Program-made: the position numbers and the translations under genes
The notes under the pieces: model-generated
Databases searched by the model: none
What the model was told of the DNA's origin: nothing
The model's input: the letters and a program-made list of their open reading frames with translations, nothing else
Assembly (NCBI GenBank): GCA_964017145.1
Contig: OZ024850.1
Location: 1,651,618 to 1,715,617 of the forward strand
Reading direction: 5' to 3'
Length of the DNA: 64,000 bases
From: Agrocybe praecox
Lineage: Eukaryota > Basidiomycota > Agaricomycetes > Agaricales > Agrocybaceae
Shown: positions 1 to 13,700 of the stretch, one piece after another
How the letters are laid out: every line of letters begins with the position of its first letter
Numbering within the stretch: the stretch's first letter is position 1

Positions 1-3000
1 AGTAGTGAGATGAATCCTGGGTAAGCTTTTTACCTTCTGGGGTGCTCCACGGACAATCTTGCTGTGCCATATTATGGATAAATAAACGCCTCTCGGCCTC
101 GTCTAGTGCAGTGTATGAGTTGGCCAATCAAATCAATTGCTTCCAATCGCATCGCCCACTGGTAAGGAATTGGTGAGTGGAGCGGGAGTAATATTTGCTT
201 CCGTCCCAAGCAAGCGCTAAACCTGAATAAGGGAGCTCCGGAGCAACGCGCGGTGGAGTTTTAACGGGTTGAAGGGCCGTACGTTAAATGCCATCGAGGG
301 AGGTCCTTTCTTCCTCTTCCTCTTTCAGAGACATATATAAGTATGTTAATAATCGATCGTCACCGGTCGATGCTCAGGCCCCTTGATCTCCAGGCCTCAG
401 GCCCGACACTTGAGGAATAACACTGTTTCGTGGAAAAATAGCCGTCGGTCTTACTATTTATGGGAACCCCGAAAACGCGGGCATACCATACAGCAAGCCC
501 AATACATATTTCACGGAGAAATAGCTGTTGAAACTATTAAAAAATACCGCTTCTCGCCAATTTTCTGACCCTTCATTCAAGAATCGAAGCCCCAAAAATC
601 GTCCCCCATCCCAAAAGAGTCAATAAACCGCCGTCGGTCATCCATGAGCGGCATGATAATTGTCCTCCCAATCTCGTTGGCCGTTGTCCATTATTATCAT
701 TCGCTGCATTCGTTCAACTGCCATTAATAATTTGAGTGCCCCTCGTTACGCGTTGACGTTGACTTGCAAATCACACTTAGTATTTAGATCAAAGGTTGTA
801 CCTCTCTTGTCGTCGTCGAATCATATGTCACCCATGCTATATATGCTGTGAACAGTTCCTTCATATGCGCATAATTGTTTTAATCACATTTTTCTCTTCT
901 TAATAATCACACCCTCATTCATTAATGAATTCATATCACACAATAGTGTCTACTTTACCGGCCGGCGAAACTTTGGATAAAATAAACACCCTACGTGCTA
1001 TTAGCTTTAGACATATTATATTCAGACTTATTCAGCTGTCCATATGCGGGCTTGGCATTTCCATTTCCTTTTGATTCGGGGTGCTGACTTATGAATTTGA
1101 AGAACTTCGAAACGATTGTAGATTGATAAATGATCAGAAATGGATCAGGAATGAATGCACCCGCTCTGAACCAATAACATTTGTTCCTTTTTTGTTTTCT
1201 TTTTTCTCCCACCATGATGTTAATCAAAATCAAACCAATCATCGATCGGCGTCTGTTAGCGCAGGTTAGCGCTCTCCCTCTACTGATTGGATAGTATGTA
1301 CTGAATCTAAATTTAACTGAATCCATCATAAATACACATCACGCGCTCCAGCTGCACATGGACTTGGACAAACGACTCGATGATGGAATGGACGCTCATG
1401 ATCAGAGTTTAGAAACTTGAAAGAAGCACGGGCGCAAGTTTTCGAACTAACTTGAACTTCGTATGAGAATGAGAATTACCTGATTAACGAATAGATGTTC
1501 GATGAGGATTGAAGTAGGCCTGAATGTTACCTTCCTTATGTTTCTATTCGTATACTCCTGAATTCATCACCATCATGTGCGCCCACATGTCCATCCTTTG
1601 AGAAAAAATTTAAGCCTAAGGCCCAACATACCCCTATCTGTGTGTATGTAGGTACTTAAATAAAGAAGCATCGCCCACATTACGACACCAGTGTGTACAT
1701 ACACTAAAGGATGATTCTAAGGCCACTCAAATTTCAGTAATCAATTCAATCCCTCGACGGATGAGCTCACTTGAAGGACCGGTATATACGGTACGAACAT
1801 GTACGTACGCCCACGCACGCTCCTCGCGCGTCGGACGCCCCAATGACAACGGCATCTCCTAACACGGTATAGTGCTTTCCCCAGAAAAAGCAAAAAGGAC
1901 GGCATCACTAGTAGTATACTAGTATCTCTATCAATATCGTTTTCAAAATTCAACGTAAGGTCGTCACGACTCACGAAGGCTAGTAAGTTGAGTGTATGTA
2001 TGTAGAACATATGATACCATATGTTATGGCATGACGGTTTTTCTTCTTCTCCTTATGTTGCCCGTAATTGAATCACTTTCCTTCTTTCTGAGTTCTTCTT
2101 CTCCTTCCATCCACATCCCTGTGACTCCCTTGCAGGCTCGCCGCCGCCGGTTGGTTGGGTTCGCCGCCGGCAAGGGTACATATGTATACTATTGCCAGTA
2201 GTTTGTATGTATACCTAATCTTCGGCTAAGTACGTTTGTATGTAGCCCCTCTCACCTCCCTTACTTGCCATAACAAGTCTAGCTTGATTTTCTTTCCCTC
2301 TCCCTAAATAAATATCTGTTTGTTTTCGGCGAGCACGCGATGCATGCGACCCTGACGGTGAAGTTTTATCTCATTCAGGAGTAAGAAAACGGCCGCCGTG
2401 CGCTTGTTCTTTTGTACGTACATATTTCTGTACATACTTACTCTAATATTACTTACTTACTTGGGCTAAGTGACCTGTTGAACACGCAAATGGTTCTAAC
2501 TAAACTTTTAAATTCAATCCCTGATTGACGTTATTGAATTGGAATGGGTACGTGTTAGTATAGATATGGATATTTCACTGCACCTACTACCACTTGAACG
2601 ACTTGGAACTGAACTTGTGGCATTCACTAAAAACATCAAAATGAATTCATTTTCTCCATCTTTTAAGCTTCTTCCTTTCCTGCTATTCTATTTTTTTTCC
2701 ATCTTCCATAATCCATGTCATTAATTAAGCGGCGGCCGACGAAGAATTCTTAGACTGTTTGTTTTTATATCCTATCCTATCCTATCATACCATACCTGAT
2801 TGAACATGGGGAAATGAACGTTACCAACGACGACCAATAATCGATCGAGTCTAAGTGCGTACGTACGTTACGAGCAAAGTGCCTTAGTGACAAGACAAAA
2901 CTAATGCTTAGTCTATCTTTCCCCACAAAAAAAATATACTTGAAGTTCATGTTCATGTTCCTTTCATCTAATCTCTAAGCTTTGGCATGATGTAAATAAG

Positions 3001-5671
3001 TCAGTACATATACAAAAAAAAATCGAGCGGGGTCGGACTCCTCCCGGCCCCCTTCCCCCGGCCTTTCTCGCTCCAAAAAACAACAACAAAAAACACCCAT
3101 AAAAACACAAAAACAAAAACAAAACATAAAGGCACATACGATACGCCAACACAAACAAATTCTCTTCGGGGATGGACGACACTGAGGGGTCCAAGCAGGC
3201 CCAAGCTAAGCTGGATAAAGCAAGCGCTGATCATGATCACTATGTACTACTCTAGTAGTGAATAGCGCCGGCGCCTCCCTCGATCAAAAATCCATTACCA
3301 CCGTTGCAATTGATAACAATAAAGGAATGTACATAATGTCAGTGATTGACTCGTCGATCGCCGTCCGTGTCAGGGTCCTTACTCCTCTCCTCGCGTTTTG
3401 TTGTTCTCCTTACCTACCGACGACGACGATCGAAATTCAAAATCCTGCTGAGGGCCTGCAATCCACCTAGAGTAGGATAATAGGGCAGCTAGTATACGGA
3501 ATGTCGAAAGCTCCTTTTCCTTTCCTTGCGCACTATGGTGCCTACTTGCTTGCAAATGTACATATACGTACATATTCGTATGTAGGTAAGTAATACATAC
3601 AGTCAGACGGAAGCTATAAAAACAAACAAATCCACTAGAGCACGCGATCGCGCACGTTGTATGTACGGCGTACGCCGCTCAGGGCATTCGTCTCGGTGGG
3701 TATATGTATCAATCGATGGCGCCAAGATGGCGCACAATTTCCATATGTAGACCATATAATTACACAAGCCTCGAGGAGTCGAGGTGGGTGGCTACGGGAT
3801 ATCCCATGTATGATGTAACCCCAAGAAATTGAATCCCAGCTCCCGAATATTGTATGTATCACTATCGTATCGTATCATGTCAGCACCTGCATGCATGCGC
3901 CCCAATCCTAGTATCCCTATCGCGCCATCGTCGACTCCCCACCGTGTTACCCACCGTGTTACCTACCGTGTAATAGTCAACTGTCAAGCAGGCAGAATAT
4001 CCAATAAGTCATGACATATCCCAATCCAGCGAGCACCCTCGATTTTTTAGACGTTCTTCGTTCGGTGGTTTTGAAATTCGAGGGAGGTGTGGTGTGGATT
4101 GTGGGTTCCTAGTTCGGGTCGTCGGTTTATTCATTTATTTATATCTAAGATAGAACGTCGGTCGTTGGTCGATTTTAAAAAAATAGAAGTATTCACATAT
4201 AGACGTTACGGTTCGTTCTCCTCCCTCTCAACGTCCTCACCGCCATCGTGTCTTCGTTGCGCCTGCGTTGTGCTGCGTACATGCATACATACATAGCCAC
4301 CATCCTCCGAGCCACTGCGCACGCATCAAGTTTATCCCTATAGGCTATGTATGCATGTATTAATTTTGAGGGAGGTGTGGTGTGGGTTCCTATGTACTTA
4401 GTGGTGGATGGTCATTGGTCGGGTCGTCGGTTTATTTATTTATAGATAGACGTGGGTCGTCGGTCGATTATGTTTACGTGCTATGGAAGTACCCATGTAT
4501 GGACGTTCGTTCTCCTCCCTCTCACCGTCCTCTGATCATCGTGCCTGCGCTGCGTACATACATACATAGTCATGGCCCACTGCGCACGCATCAAGGTTAT
4601 CCCAATAAGCTATGTATCAAATTTTCATCCCAAATTTTTACTCCAGCCTTGCCCGAGCTCGGGCAAACGAGTGGGTCTACCCCCTCATTATCATTGGCCC
4701 GGGAGTGCCAAATCCCATGAGAACAGCGCAGAATGGACTTACAAACTTACATTGCATGTGATGTATGTATGTATCATATGCATGGCATGGAATTATCAGT
4801 TTCACGTATGTAATGTCCATACCTGATGCTAAGGAGGCAAGGAGAACGTAGTGTGTACTCACCGGGTTAGAGATGAAGCTTGAAGCTGGGGTATAGGCCG
4901 CAGGTTCGCAGGCCGCGTTCTTGGCCAGATTTAACTTAAGCACGAGGATCTGCTTATTCAGAAGTTGAAAGTGCGAGGTCTCGCTTGCTTGGTTGGCTTG
5001 GTGGTTGTGGGTTGTAGCGGGCAGTACAAAGTAGCGACTGGCGCGAAGCAAGCAGCACTTAAAACCAAGCCTTGTCTTAAATTCCAAACTCGCTCATAAA
5101 TCACACATCCAAATCATTCAAAATTTCGTTCAATTCATACTAGGTATAGTTGTGTACGTATCAAAAAAGGGTATGGTAGTAGGGTATTCAAAAAGCCAGA
5201 GTCGTTATAATCGTATCGTAAAAGTAAAAAGTATAGAACAGTAAGAGTAAAGGTAAAGGTGGCAGAGAGAAAATATAGTACAGTATGGTATGGTATGATG
5301 GGAGCGTGCGTTGGTTGGTATCGGAGAAAGGTGGTGGTGGTACATACAATACAAAGGAAGAAGAGAAAAATCCATCATCCTTGAACCCGAAGAGAAAGAA
5401 AGAAAAAGAAGCACAGACAACACGAGAGCAGGAACAGAGCGATGATAACACAGAGGTATGGATGGATGCCGATGAGAGAGAGAGAGGAAGAGAGAAATGC
5501 CCGAAATGATAATACAACAGTTGAATGAATAATGCCCGAGAGAGATGATTGATTGAGTGCGATGCCCATGCAGATGCCGATGCCCATGATGATGATGATG
5601 ACCAATGAATGAATGAATGAAAGCCCATGCTGAAGATGACGATGCCAAAACAAAGAGAGAAGGAAGATGGT
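1..5671. other. Gene-free left region rich in simple sequence
   Basis: No open frame here has a recognisable domain or a convincing exon chain. The DNA is rich in short GTAT/TGTA/TACG tetranucleotide runs, palindromic TAC/GTA stretches and an A-rich tract near 3070-3130, and it holds one diverged tandem duplication, listed separately. The last 500 bases (about 5170-5671) are probably the 3' UTR and downstream flank of the Ecl1-type gene on the minus strand. Short open frames such as the one at 5205-5720 on the minus strand are low-complexity readings of that flank. A non-coding transcript cannot be excluded from sequence alone. Confidence 0.6.
4080..4618. repeat. Diverged tandem duplication, unit about 250-290 bp
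   Basis: Copy 1 runs from about 4080 to 4355 and copy 2 from about 4368 to 4618. Both begin with GAGGGAGGTGTGGTGTGG. They then share, in the same order, a GGGTCGTCGGTTTATT segment, a GTCGATT segment, a TTCGTTCTCCTCCCTCTCA segment, a CTGCGTACATnCATACATA segment and a CTGCGCACGCATCAAG segment ending near GGCTATGTAT. Several small indels and many substitutions separate the copies, so the duplication is old. No coding potential is seen in either unit. Confidence 0.85.
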
Positions 5672-7145
5672 TCAGACCGAACTGGCTTTGATCAAATTCG
5701 GCGCAAAGGTAAAGAGACATTTGCGTTCGTGGAGCTCCTCAGTCACAACCTCGACGATGACCTCTTTACCATCGACAATCTTGAGCTGGGGTTTCTTCAC
5801 TTTGCGCATCTCGGGCTTGAACGGCATCGCATCGTATGTGAGCATGTTGTCGTAGGACCATGAACGTGCTGAGGAGGGTGAGGTAAATAAGTATGAGAAC
5901 AAGGTGGGGAAAGAGGAGAGGAAACTCACTCTCAGGCAACAATCTGCGTGCGGCAACGCGTTTCGATAGCGAGCTTACGCATCGCTCGGTGTTGTTATCG
6001 TCCTCGTCGAATTGCTCCTCGCCGCTCTCGCTAGAGTCTTGGCTGCTAGTCATGCTCATGCTGGTAGCTGACAATGGGCTCTTGACGCTTCTTCTTGAGC
6101 TGTAGCCGCTAGTAAGGGAAGATGAAGATCCGCTAGAGACCTTGAGCTTCATGTTTGGCACCAAAAGCTTGCCCTCAGCAGACTTGGGGACGAGGTATCG
6201 CTCGCGGCGGGAAGAGGAGGCAGGGGCTGAAGATGCGGAAGGAGCTGATGATACTGAGCTGGAGCTGCCTACTCGGCTAGCGGAGGCTGACGATGGGGAG
6301 TACGAGTTGGAGCGAACGAACTTGCCGGCGAAATCAGCGAGCATCTTCTCTGAATCGGGAACTCCGGCAGGGCTTTTTGGTGCGGAGAAGGAAGGAGGGG
6401 AGCTGCGGTGGGCAAAAGCGACTGGGGACGGAGAAGAAGCTTCGGGATGTCGGTCCTCGAACATGCTTGTGGTGTTTTTGCTGTACACTGCATCTCGCCA
6501 GGCGTTGCTGCCATCGTTCCAGCCCTTTGTTGGCTTGCGGGGTTCCTCGACTGGGCGGTACTTTCCGACAAAGGGTTTTTGTGGAGGCGGGCAGAGAGAG
6601 TCAATGAGCTTGCCGGCCATCATGATGCCACTGGTCCATGGGAGATCTGGCATTGTTGGTTTGGGTTCGAAAGAGGGAACTGTTGGAAGAGGAGGGAGAT
6701 TGTAGTATTTGAGGAACTTGGCGACTGCAGATGGAGTCGAGTCGTGTTGTGTTTCCTCGACTGCTGGATCCATGGGTACATCGCGGCGTTGGGCGTGGAG
6801 GTCGGCGAACTGGCACTCATCTGAGCAGTAGAGTGGTGTTGGCCCTTGCTCAATCACTGTGCGTTCCTTCATGATGACCGGGGGAGCTGGTGCTGCTTTG
6901 ATTGTACCGTTGTGGCGCAGACGACCGGTGCCATTGACGAGGCCGCCAGTCTTTCCCTTTGAGCGCTTTGGAGAAGGAGGTGGTGGTGGAGGAGGTTGTA
7001 CTGGAGATTCCTTTGGGACTTTGATTGTGTAACGCTTTGGGGCGATTTGCTTGTCGCAGGCAGGACACCAGGCAATGTCGAAATCCATGGGTTCGAGGGT
7101 AGTAAGTGACGATTGCATGGAGGGAAGACACTCAGTTATAAACAT
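5672..7145 (-). CDS. Ecl1-family zinc-binding protein (lifespan/stress regulator type)
   Basis: Two exons, 7145-5930 and 5868-5672, joined across a 61-nt GT-AG intron give 470 residues in one frame. Near the N-terminus C27 and C30 (WCPACDKQI) and C107 and C111 (LYCSDECQFAD) form the split cysteine pattern of the fungal Ecl1/2/3 zinc-binding family. In yeasts members of that family extend chronological lifespan and respond to nutrient or stress signals, probably in the nucleus. Between the cysteine pairs is a proline run. The rest is a long Ser/Pro-rich, low-complexity region with an acidic patch around residues 380-395, and exon 2 supplies a basic KPEMRKVKKPQ tail. The yeast proteins are much shorter, about 80-200 residues, but large basidiomycete members are plausible. 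The first ATG was used. Internal ATGs at residues 10 and 20 also precede the first cysteine pair. Family call is good, exact function inferred. Confidence 0.85.
5869..5929 (-). other. Intron of the Ecl1-type gene
   Basis: The minus strand has a GTGAGT donor at 5929 and a CTCCTCAG acceptor ending at 5869. Removal keeps the frame (exon lengths 1216 and 197 nt) and joins the acidic low-complexity region to the WSYDNML tail. Reading through gives a hydrophobic tail from different residues and an early stop. Confidence 0.85.
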
Positions 7146-8176
7146 TCCCTTTCTCTAAGCAGTTCAGATCCAATCTCCCGATTACAGATCTACCGGCCCC
7201 CGGCTCAATTCCCCACCGAGGCAACCGCGGCCCTCTTCTCCCGCCCCTGCATCGGGCACAACCGTATTTCTCCGTCAATATCCCGCCCTCCGCTCCTTGC
7301 CCGCCGCATCGCCGGCCATAAACGTAATTCTTTCCCCGCATACCCCGCTTTTATTATTTCTTATTTTTTATTTATTTATTTTACTTATTATATTTATTTT
7401 AAGAAAAACGAGTTTCTCCAAACTATGACAGTGCGGGGTAGAGATGTACTGTTTAATTTAACACATCCCCACCTCCAACTTTTCTTTCCATGATATCACT
7501 CGAGATTGATCGATACTCCAGACGACAGTAGTATATGTTTCGTCTTGCACGTTGCTCCGGGGTAATTCCAATCTCTCGAGTCTTTAACGCTCTCAAAACC
7601 TCCTGCAAATATCCGTCCGAGTCCGTCCGTTACTTAATGTATGGCGTGCGTGGCGTGGCGTACAGTGTATACTGCATCCGCAACGCACGCCTGCAGTTTG
7701 TTCGCTGAAATCACGTTCAACACATACCGCATACTTACAATCATGATGCACATGCGTGCCACCCGCATAAAAACATGCACATCGACGGGACCGGCACATT
7801 CGCATTATCATATGAGGTAGCCTTCGAGCTATGTATCAGTTTCATTTGATTAAAATCACTAAAACAAACGCGATGTAGGACTATAGGTACACTACTACTA
7901 CTACCACCTACGCCTACCTGATCGGATCCGCACTAGTCAAGTGAGCCCATACACGGCATATACTGAATGAACGGAACGGAACGAATGAACGGAAGGGTAA
8001 CGAGTTACTATTGGTTAATGATGGACAGAATTTCGAGGAGACGAGGAGATGGTAACCAACCCCAGCTTTGACAAAACCCAAAACCACAGCCAAAACGCCT
8101 CCCGTTTCGAAACCGATACTCCATGATCAGACCTCAGGCCTCAGGTCGCAGTCGCTCACATCTCAATCTCATACAT

Positions 8177-8203
8177 ATCATCATCATCATCATCATCATC
8201 ACA
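8177..8203. repeat. Trinucleotide microsatellite (ATC/CAT)n
   Basis: An uninterrupted run of about eight CAT/ATC trinucleotides lies in non-coding DNA. In one forward frame it reads as eight consecutive histidines inside a 60-codon open frame, which has no other coding character and is not called as a gene. Confidence 0.85.
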
Positions 8204-10490
8204 TATCATCTCCATACCCCTCGAGCCCTCGAGCCGTCATAGGCCTGTAAGTAAGTAAATAAGTAGTTCATTCGGTATATAAATAGCGTACCAAACACAG
8301 CTCAGCTGCCGGTGATATTTATGCATGTATATGTATTTATACCCACTGCGCAACAGATAGATAGATAGATAGCACGTATGGATTGGATGGATAGACGGAC
8401 GGACAGATGGATCCGTTCTCGGAGGGAGGGTTATGTCAGCCTCAGCGTCTCCGTCGGCGCCAACATTGGTCAGGAGGTGATACTATGTATATCAGGAGCT
8501 GGGGTTGGATGAATCCAATGGATGGATGGATCGTCCACGGGCGTTGCATCAGTGCATCTGCGCTCTGAAAGAGAGAGGGCGCGCGCATATGGGCGCTTGG
8601 CAATTGGGGGCCTCGGTGATTCTAGTGCACTATACATACTGATACACCCAATATGAATGATAAAGTTAGCGCTCGCTCGTTTCTGATCACTGACTGACCG
8701 GCGCCATATCATGGTATACGTACAGCGGATTGCCGCTGGTCCTGTAACATAGTACTAGACATCGGACGTCGAATAAAAGTTTCTAATTATGTTATATATA
8801 TTTCCGTGCCTAGTGCCATGATACTGCCAATGAGTACTTGAGTACTAAACATCTCCACGAACCTCCATCTCCAGCTACCGCCGGCACTCCTTTGATCCTA
8901 CGTAGGTTTATTTACTTGCATATCTATCACAACATACCATACCACACCACACCACATCGCCATGGTCATGTGTACATATGTATACACTGGCATATGTCAA
9001 GCTTACCCCCTCCCTCCCTCCCCCTCCCGCCGGCTGTGTACGATACAAGTTACTTACGTTCACTGGAATGTATAATGCAATGTAAACCTCGAAAACAACA
9101 GATACATTATTTACATACCATGATAGCGGAAAATCCCGCGACAGACACCGCTCGGGCGGCAAATCGCGCCTTGAGCCTTGCGCACTCCCATCGTCCCGAA
9201 GCGAACAGGTGGCGCCTGTGTGGTGCGCGCGTATGTATGTATGTACGTACGTAGGTGATTTGACTCGTGATACGATCGTGATCGTACGTGTACGCACGCA
9301 GAGCGCGGAGAGGTATACCTATACAGTATAGGCATCGGTATCGAGCACTTGTCGGATTATTGATCTTCATCGACATCTTGGATTTGCACGTTCGAGTTAT
9401 TCTTATTCTTGTTCAACTTGTTCTTGTTCTTCCTCCTGTTCAACGAACGTCCGGCGAGTCCGATGTGAACTCAATATTCAATATCAACACTCAATATATA
9501 TCAACACGCTGGCGCTCGGTGAGGACGGTGTCTGACCACGATCATGATCACAATTCTAAAATTTCCCCGTTGGGCGCTACATGCATTATATGATGTATGA
9601 TATGCTAGCTACGGACGACTGGATGATAAGGTTCTGTGTCTGTGAAACTCTGGACTCACCCAGTAGTGCTGCCAGTAGCATAGGACGTCACGGTATTAAT
9701 AGTAGCGCCCGTTGCAGGCCATTGATGATGATGATCATATCAGCAGTAGTAGCAGCAGCGGCCTCCTATATGTGCTATCATAAATAAATAATCTTATACT
9801 TACTTACTCCACCTCCAAAGACGTCGGACGAAGCTTCGAGGATATTTATATTTTCGTTTGTTTTTAAATTTAATTGGCACGAGTATGTATGTAACCATTT
9901 TATTTTCTTCAAGAACTAAATAAATTCATATCCGTACGTCACATTCTCGGAAGATACACGCACCTCGAGTCCTACTCGTCTCTTTCGCATTTTCCCAAAG
10001 AATGACTCGCCACGATAAAGACAGAGAGTAATGTCCGTGTATGTCTTATCTACTCTACCTACCTCAAGCGTGCGTGTTGGTTTAGTATGACTCCTGTTCC
10101 TGCTCTCCATTGGTTTATGTATATATGCTTATATCCATATTCTCACCTTCCCCTTAAGGTCAAGAAATCGTTTAAGTCCTGAGGTTTACGTACAGCCTAC
10201 CCCATACTTTGTTTCCCCCCACTCATAAAGCTAATGAGCTGTTGAGCCCTAACGGGTCTATATCAGTAAGTACCAGCCATATCCGGACTTGGAGGAGGAC
10301 GAGTGAGTAGTAGTGAGCCCAGCTAGGTTCTCATGTTCTACTAGTGTCCTACAGCCATACTCGAGGCACTGCTTGGTAATCATGAACGCCTGAGTTGACC
10401 GGGCTTCGATCGAGTACTACGTGGTAGTACACGCTCGCCTAGTTGAAGGTTTAATGTTACGGTTATAACTTATGATTATGGTTTACCTAA

Positions 10491-10735
10491 GCGCACTAGG
10501 CGCTAGTATATTTATTACATACGGCGTATTAGCGTAACCAAAAGTTTGCCGCTTTTATCGAGTAGAGTACTAAGTACATACGTTCCCTGCCCGACTCAAC
10601 CGACCGATCGCTGTAAAGCGCACTAGGCGCTAGTATATTTATTACATACGGCGTATCAGCATAAGCAAAATGGTGCCGCTTTTATTGCCAAGTACTACAT
10701 AGGTTCCCTGCCCGACTCGACCGACCGTCCGCTGA
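10491..10735. repeat. Tandem duplication with 127-bp period
   Basis: Copy 1 is 10491-10617 and copy 2 is 10618-10735. Both start GCGCACTAGGCGCTAGTATA and share TTATTACATACGGCGTAT, a GCCGCTTTTAT block and a TTCCCTGCCCGACTC block ending in CGACCG. About 90 percent of positions agree by eye, with small indels near the middle. The shared start contains the near-palindrome CACTAGGCGCTAGT. No coding function is apparent. Confidence 0.9.
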
Positions 10736-13700
10736 AGGCCACCACCACCAACACCACCAATACCACGTATATATATATATACAGAGAAAGCAAGCGAGCG
10801 CGTGAATGATCGGAAAATTCGCCGTCGGACTCCGCCGCTGCGTTCGTTAAGCCGCGACTAGCGCTCGTGCGCGTGATCGAAAATAATATTGATAATTCGG
10901 ATACGAGGCTCATCCTCATTAGCTGACATTTCGGAAGGTTTGGTGGAGCGTTAACTTTAACTTTGGGAAAATAGAAAAGAGAAAGAGAAATCCAATGGTG
11001 GTGGTGGTGGTTGGGTACGTAAGTAAACACCATATGTTTTGATTGAGTGATATATCGCTGTTTTCTCTTAATTCTTATGTCAGATCATCGCACGCGGCGC
11101 GGCGCGCACGCATATAAGGCTACAGCGCGATCGATAGGTTATAGGTTATGGGGAATCTTTAAGTAAGCGCAATGAACGTAAGCGTAACTTAAAAGCGCGC
11201 TACATAAGCATGGGGTAGTGTAGTGCGTTCTGTTGTGATTTATCATCATCGTGATACGATTAACTTTGGGCTCACTGAATCGTCGGCCGATGCATGACGC
11301 GGCTGGAGTGATACAAAAAAGGTCGTCTGAGTAGGTGTCTTACGGTCGATCGTCTCCTAGTAATTGCGTGTGGCATAGCAATGTATCGATACCATCTATA
11401 CGTACGTACGATCTGTTCATCAAACTCGCTGTCTATAGTAAAATGCATAGAAATTATCTGTAGTACATACATACACACATCATCATACATTCTCTCAAAG
11501 GTGTTTCCTTTCACAGTGTCAAAAATTCAAGTACTGGGGCTTAATTAATACTCTCTAGGCTGAGGCTTGAAATGCCAAAGATCTATATTAAGACGGTGAC
11601 GATGCCGTAAGCGCTTGCCTACATGCATATAATGATATTGAACATATACAAGCTATGACCTACTATATGACGCTCGGGAAGGCGCATAAGAAGAAGCGGG
11701 AACAACTTGAAATTGATGGCGCTCATTAAGCGCCGTCGGCAATGTTATGATAATGCTCGCCGATCCCTCGCGTCTTGGCTCTTATACGTGATTTTCTGGA
11801 CTTCATCGGTCTAGAATACTATAATATACAGAATGTCAACGCCTTCTCTGAAGTACTTGCTTTCGGGAAATATGGCATATCTATTTTCGTTACATTCCCC
11901 GACGACATGGCTGAGCTCATTTTACCGTAGATATGCATGTTACCGTAGGCACGTCAAAGTAGATACCTAGGTAGTTTCATGGACGTTACTATGTTTATAA
12001 GTATGTAAGTAAGAGTGACTTTGACCGTGTTTCGTGATCGTATTGTATAGAATTAGAAGGTCCCCTAGAAATAGGGGGTCTGGACATAATTAACTCTTCC
12101 ACCATTTCTAACCCTCGGGGAAATCGCTACTTTTTAATTTTTGTTACTTCCCGCCGTTTAATTTCCACTGCTGACCTCCTGTCCATATTTTTTCATATGA
12201 AAACTCACCGTCTTCCCTCCAACGGAGCAAGAGAAAAAATAGGACGCAAATTTCTTAGGAGTATGTATGATGCTGCCTCTTACAAACTCGATGACGAAGA
12301 TTAGTCAGTCGGTGAGTTTTCTTCTTCTTTGCACGGTTAATGACCATCCGCTCGGATGTGGCTTCATCGAAGCTTGATCGTTCATCCACTATCTCATGTA
12401 CGTAGGTCAATAATAACAATAAAAGTACCAATCTGTCGTCTCGAGTCCCTAGAATGAAGGGTAGGCCCCTCAATACCGACCGTGCACGAGAAATATGCAA
12501 AAGGAGGAGGTTCGGAAAACATCACACTGCCTTTTCGAGCTGACTTTGTCTTCTGACCAAGGAAGGAGCCGGGGATGGGCTGACAAGTGATCGTCCCACC
12601 CGACATGTAATGTTTCGTTGCACTAAAAATAGATTAATTTTCTCATAAATAACATCATTTCGTGGACGGCGGAGGATGTTTATTGACGACTGATCTGGCC
12701 GGACACACGGACGGACGGAGTGGAGGACACGGAGGACACGTTATATATAGACGGAACCGTATTGGGTATGTGTATCTATGTTCAATGTTTAAGCTGACAC
12801 AGAGTGATGACCGAGCAGCACATGGCCTTTTTTATGCAATGTTATGTTTGGATGATTGATCAATAATCAACGATTCAACAGAGCGGCTATGTATATACAA
12901 ACAGACAAACAGACACACCATACTTATGGGAGTCGACCTGTCATTGGCCGTGCCAGACACTGCCGGTGTCCTGGCGTCTTACATGTACTTATAATGCTCC
13001 GGTGCTTTTCTTAGATACCTACTAGTAATATCATTGCCGTCGAGCGCGTATCATTACTCTAGGCAAACTGTGGTACGGCCCAATACCTATAAATCGCACT
13101 TGGCTTCCCATGCTCCCCGCATTCCGCACTATGTGCTGCAGTTCCTCCGAGACAGGAAGACAATTTGGGCAACATACACCCTCTCAGGCTTCATTCCGTT
13201 GTCCAAGGCACATAAGGTGACTGACTCCTCTGCCATGCTGATGTCTAGATCAACGTGGATTGATACTGATTGGTGATTAGGGACTGCTTAAGAGCTACTA
13301 CTACCGTCTTACTCACTCAAAACTTCAATTCTATCAGTGCCTTGGCACGTATGGTATGTTTTATTCAACGGACGATCAAATAAAAAACATATGATTCCCT
13401 CAATCGACCCTGTGTAAGTCCTACTATCAACGCCGTTATGTGCGGCTGACATGCCTAGCACGTCGATTTCGAAATAAGTATCAAATGGCACTGATGCTCC
13501 TTGCTATGCTGACAGTGCCAATCCGAGTACAGAGAGACAAAGTCAACAGCAACGCGCCGACGGTCAGAGACCTACCAATCAAGGTAAGATGGCCCAAACA
13601 CGGGGATGTTACCTACTTGCGCGATGACTTGAAGGGGTATCAGGTTACATACGCTTTTGTTGCCGATCATACTAATAATCAACAACGGAGTATAGGAATT

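Noticed and set aside
5205..5720. 171-codon minus-strand frame and its overlapping partners
   Set aside because: The composition is simple-sequence His/Ser/Leu, it overlaps the last exon and 3' flank of the Ecl1-type gene, and it shows no domain.
6142..6705. 187-codon plus-strand frame antisense to the Ecl1-type gene
   Set aside because: It mirrors the coding strand's biased codons. The minus-strand frame carries the zinc motif and splices properly.
8068..8250. Open frame with eight histidines in a row
   Set aside because: It is a reading of a CAT/ATC microsatellite with no other protein-like feature.
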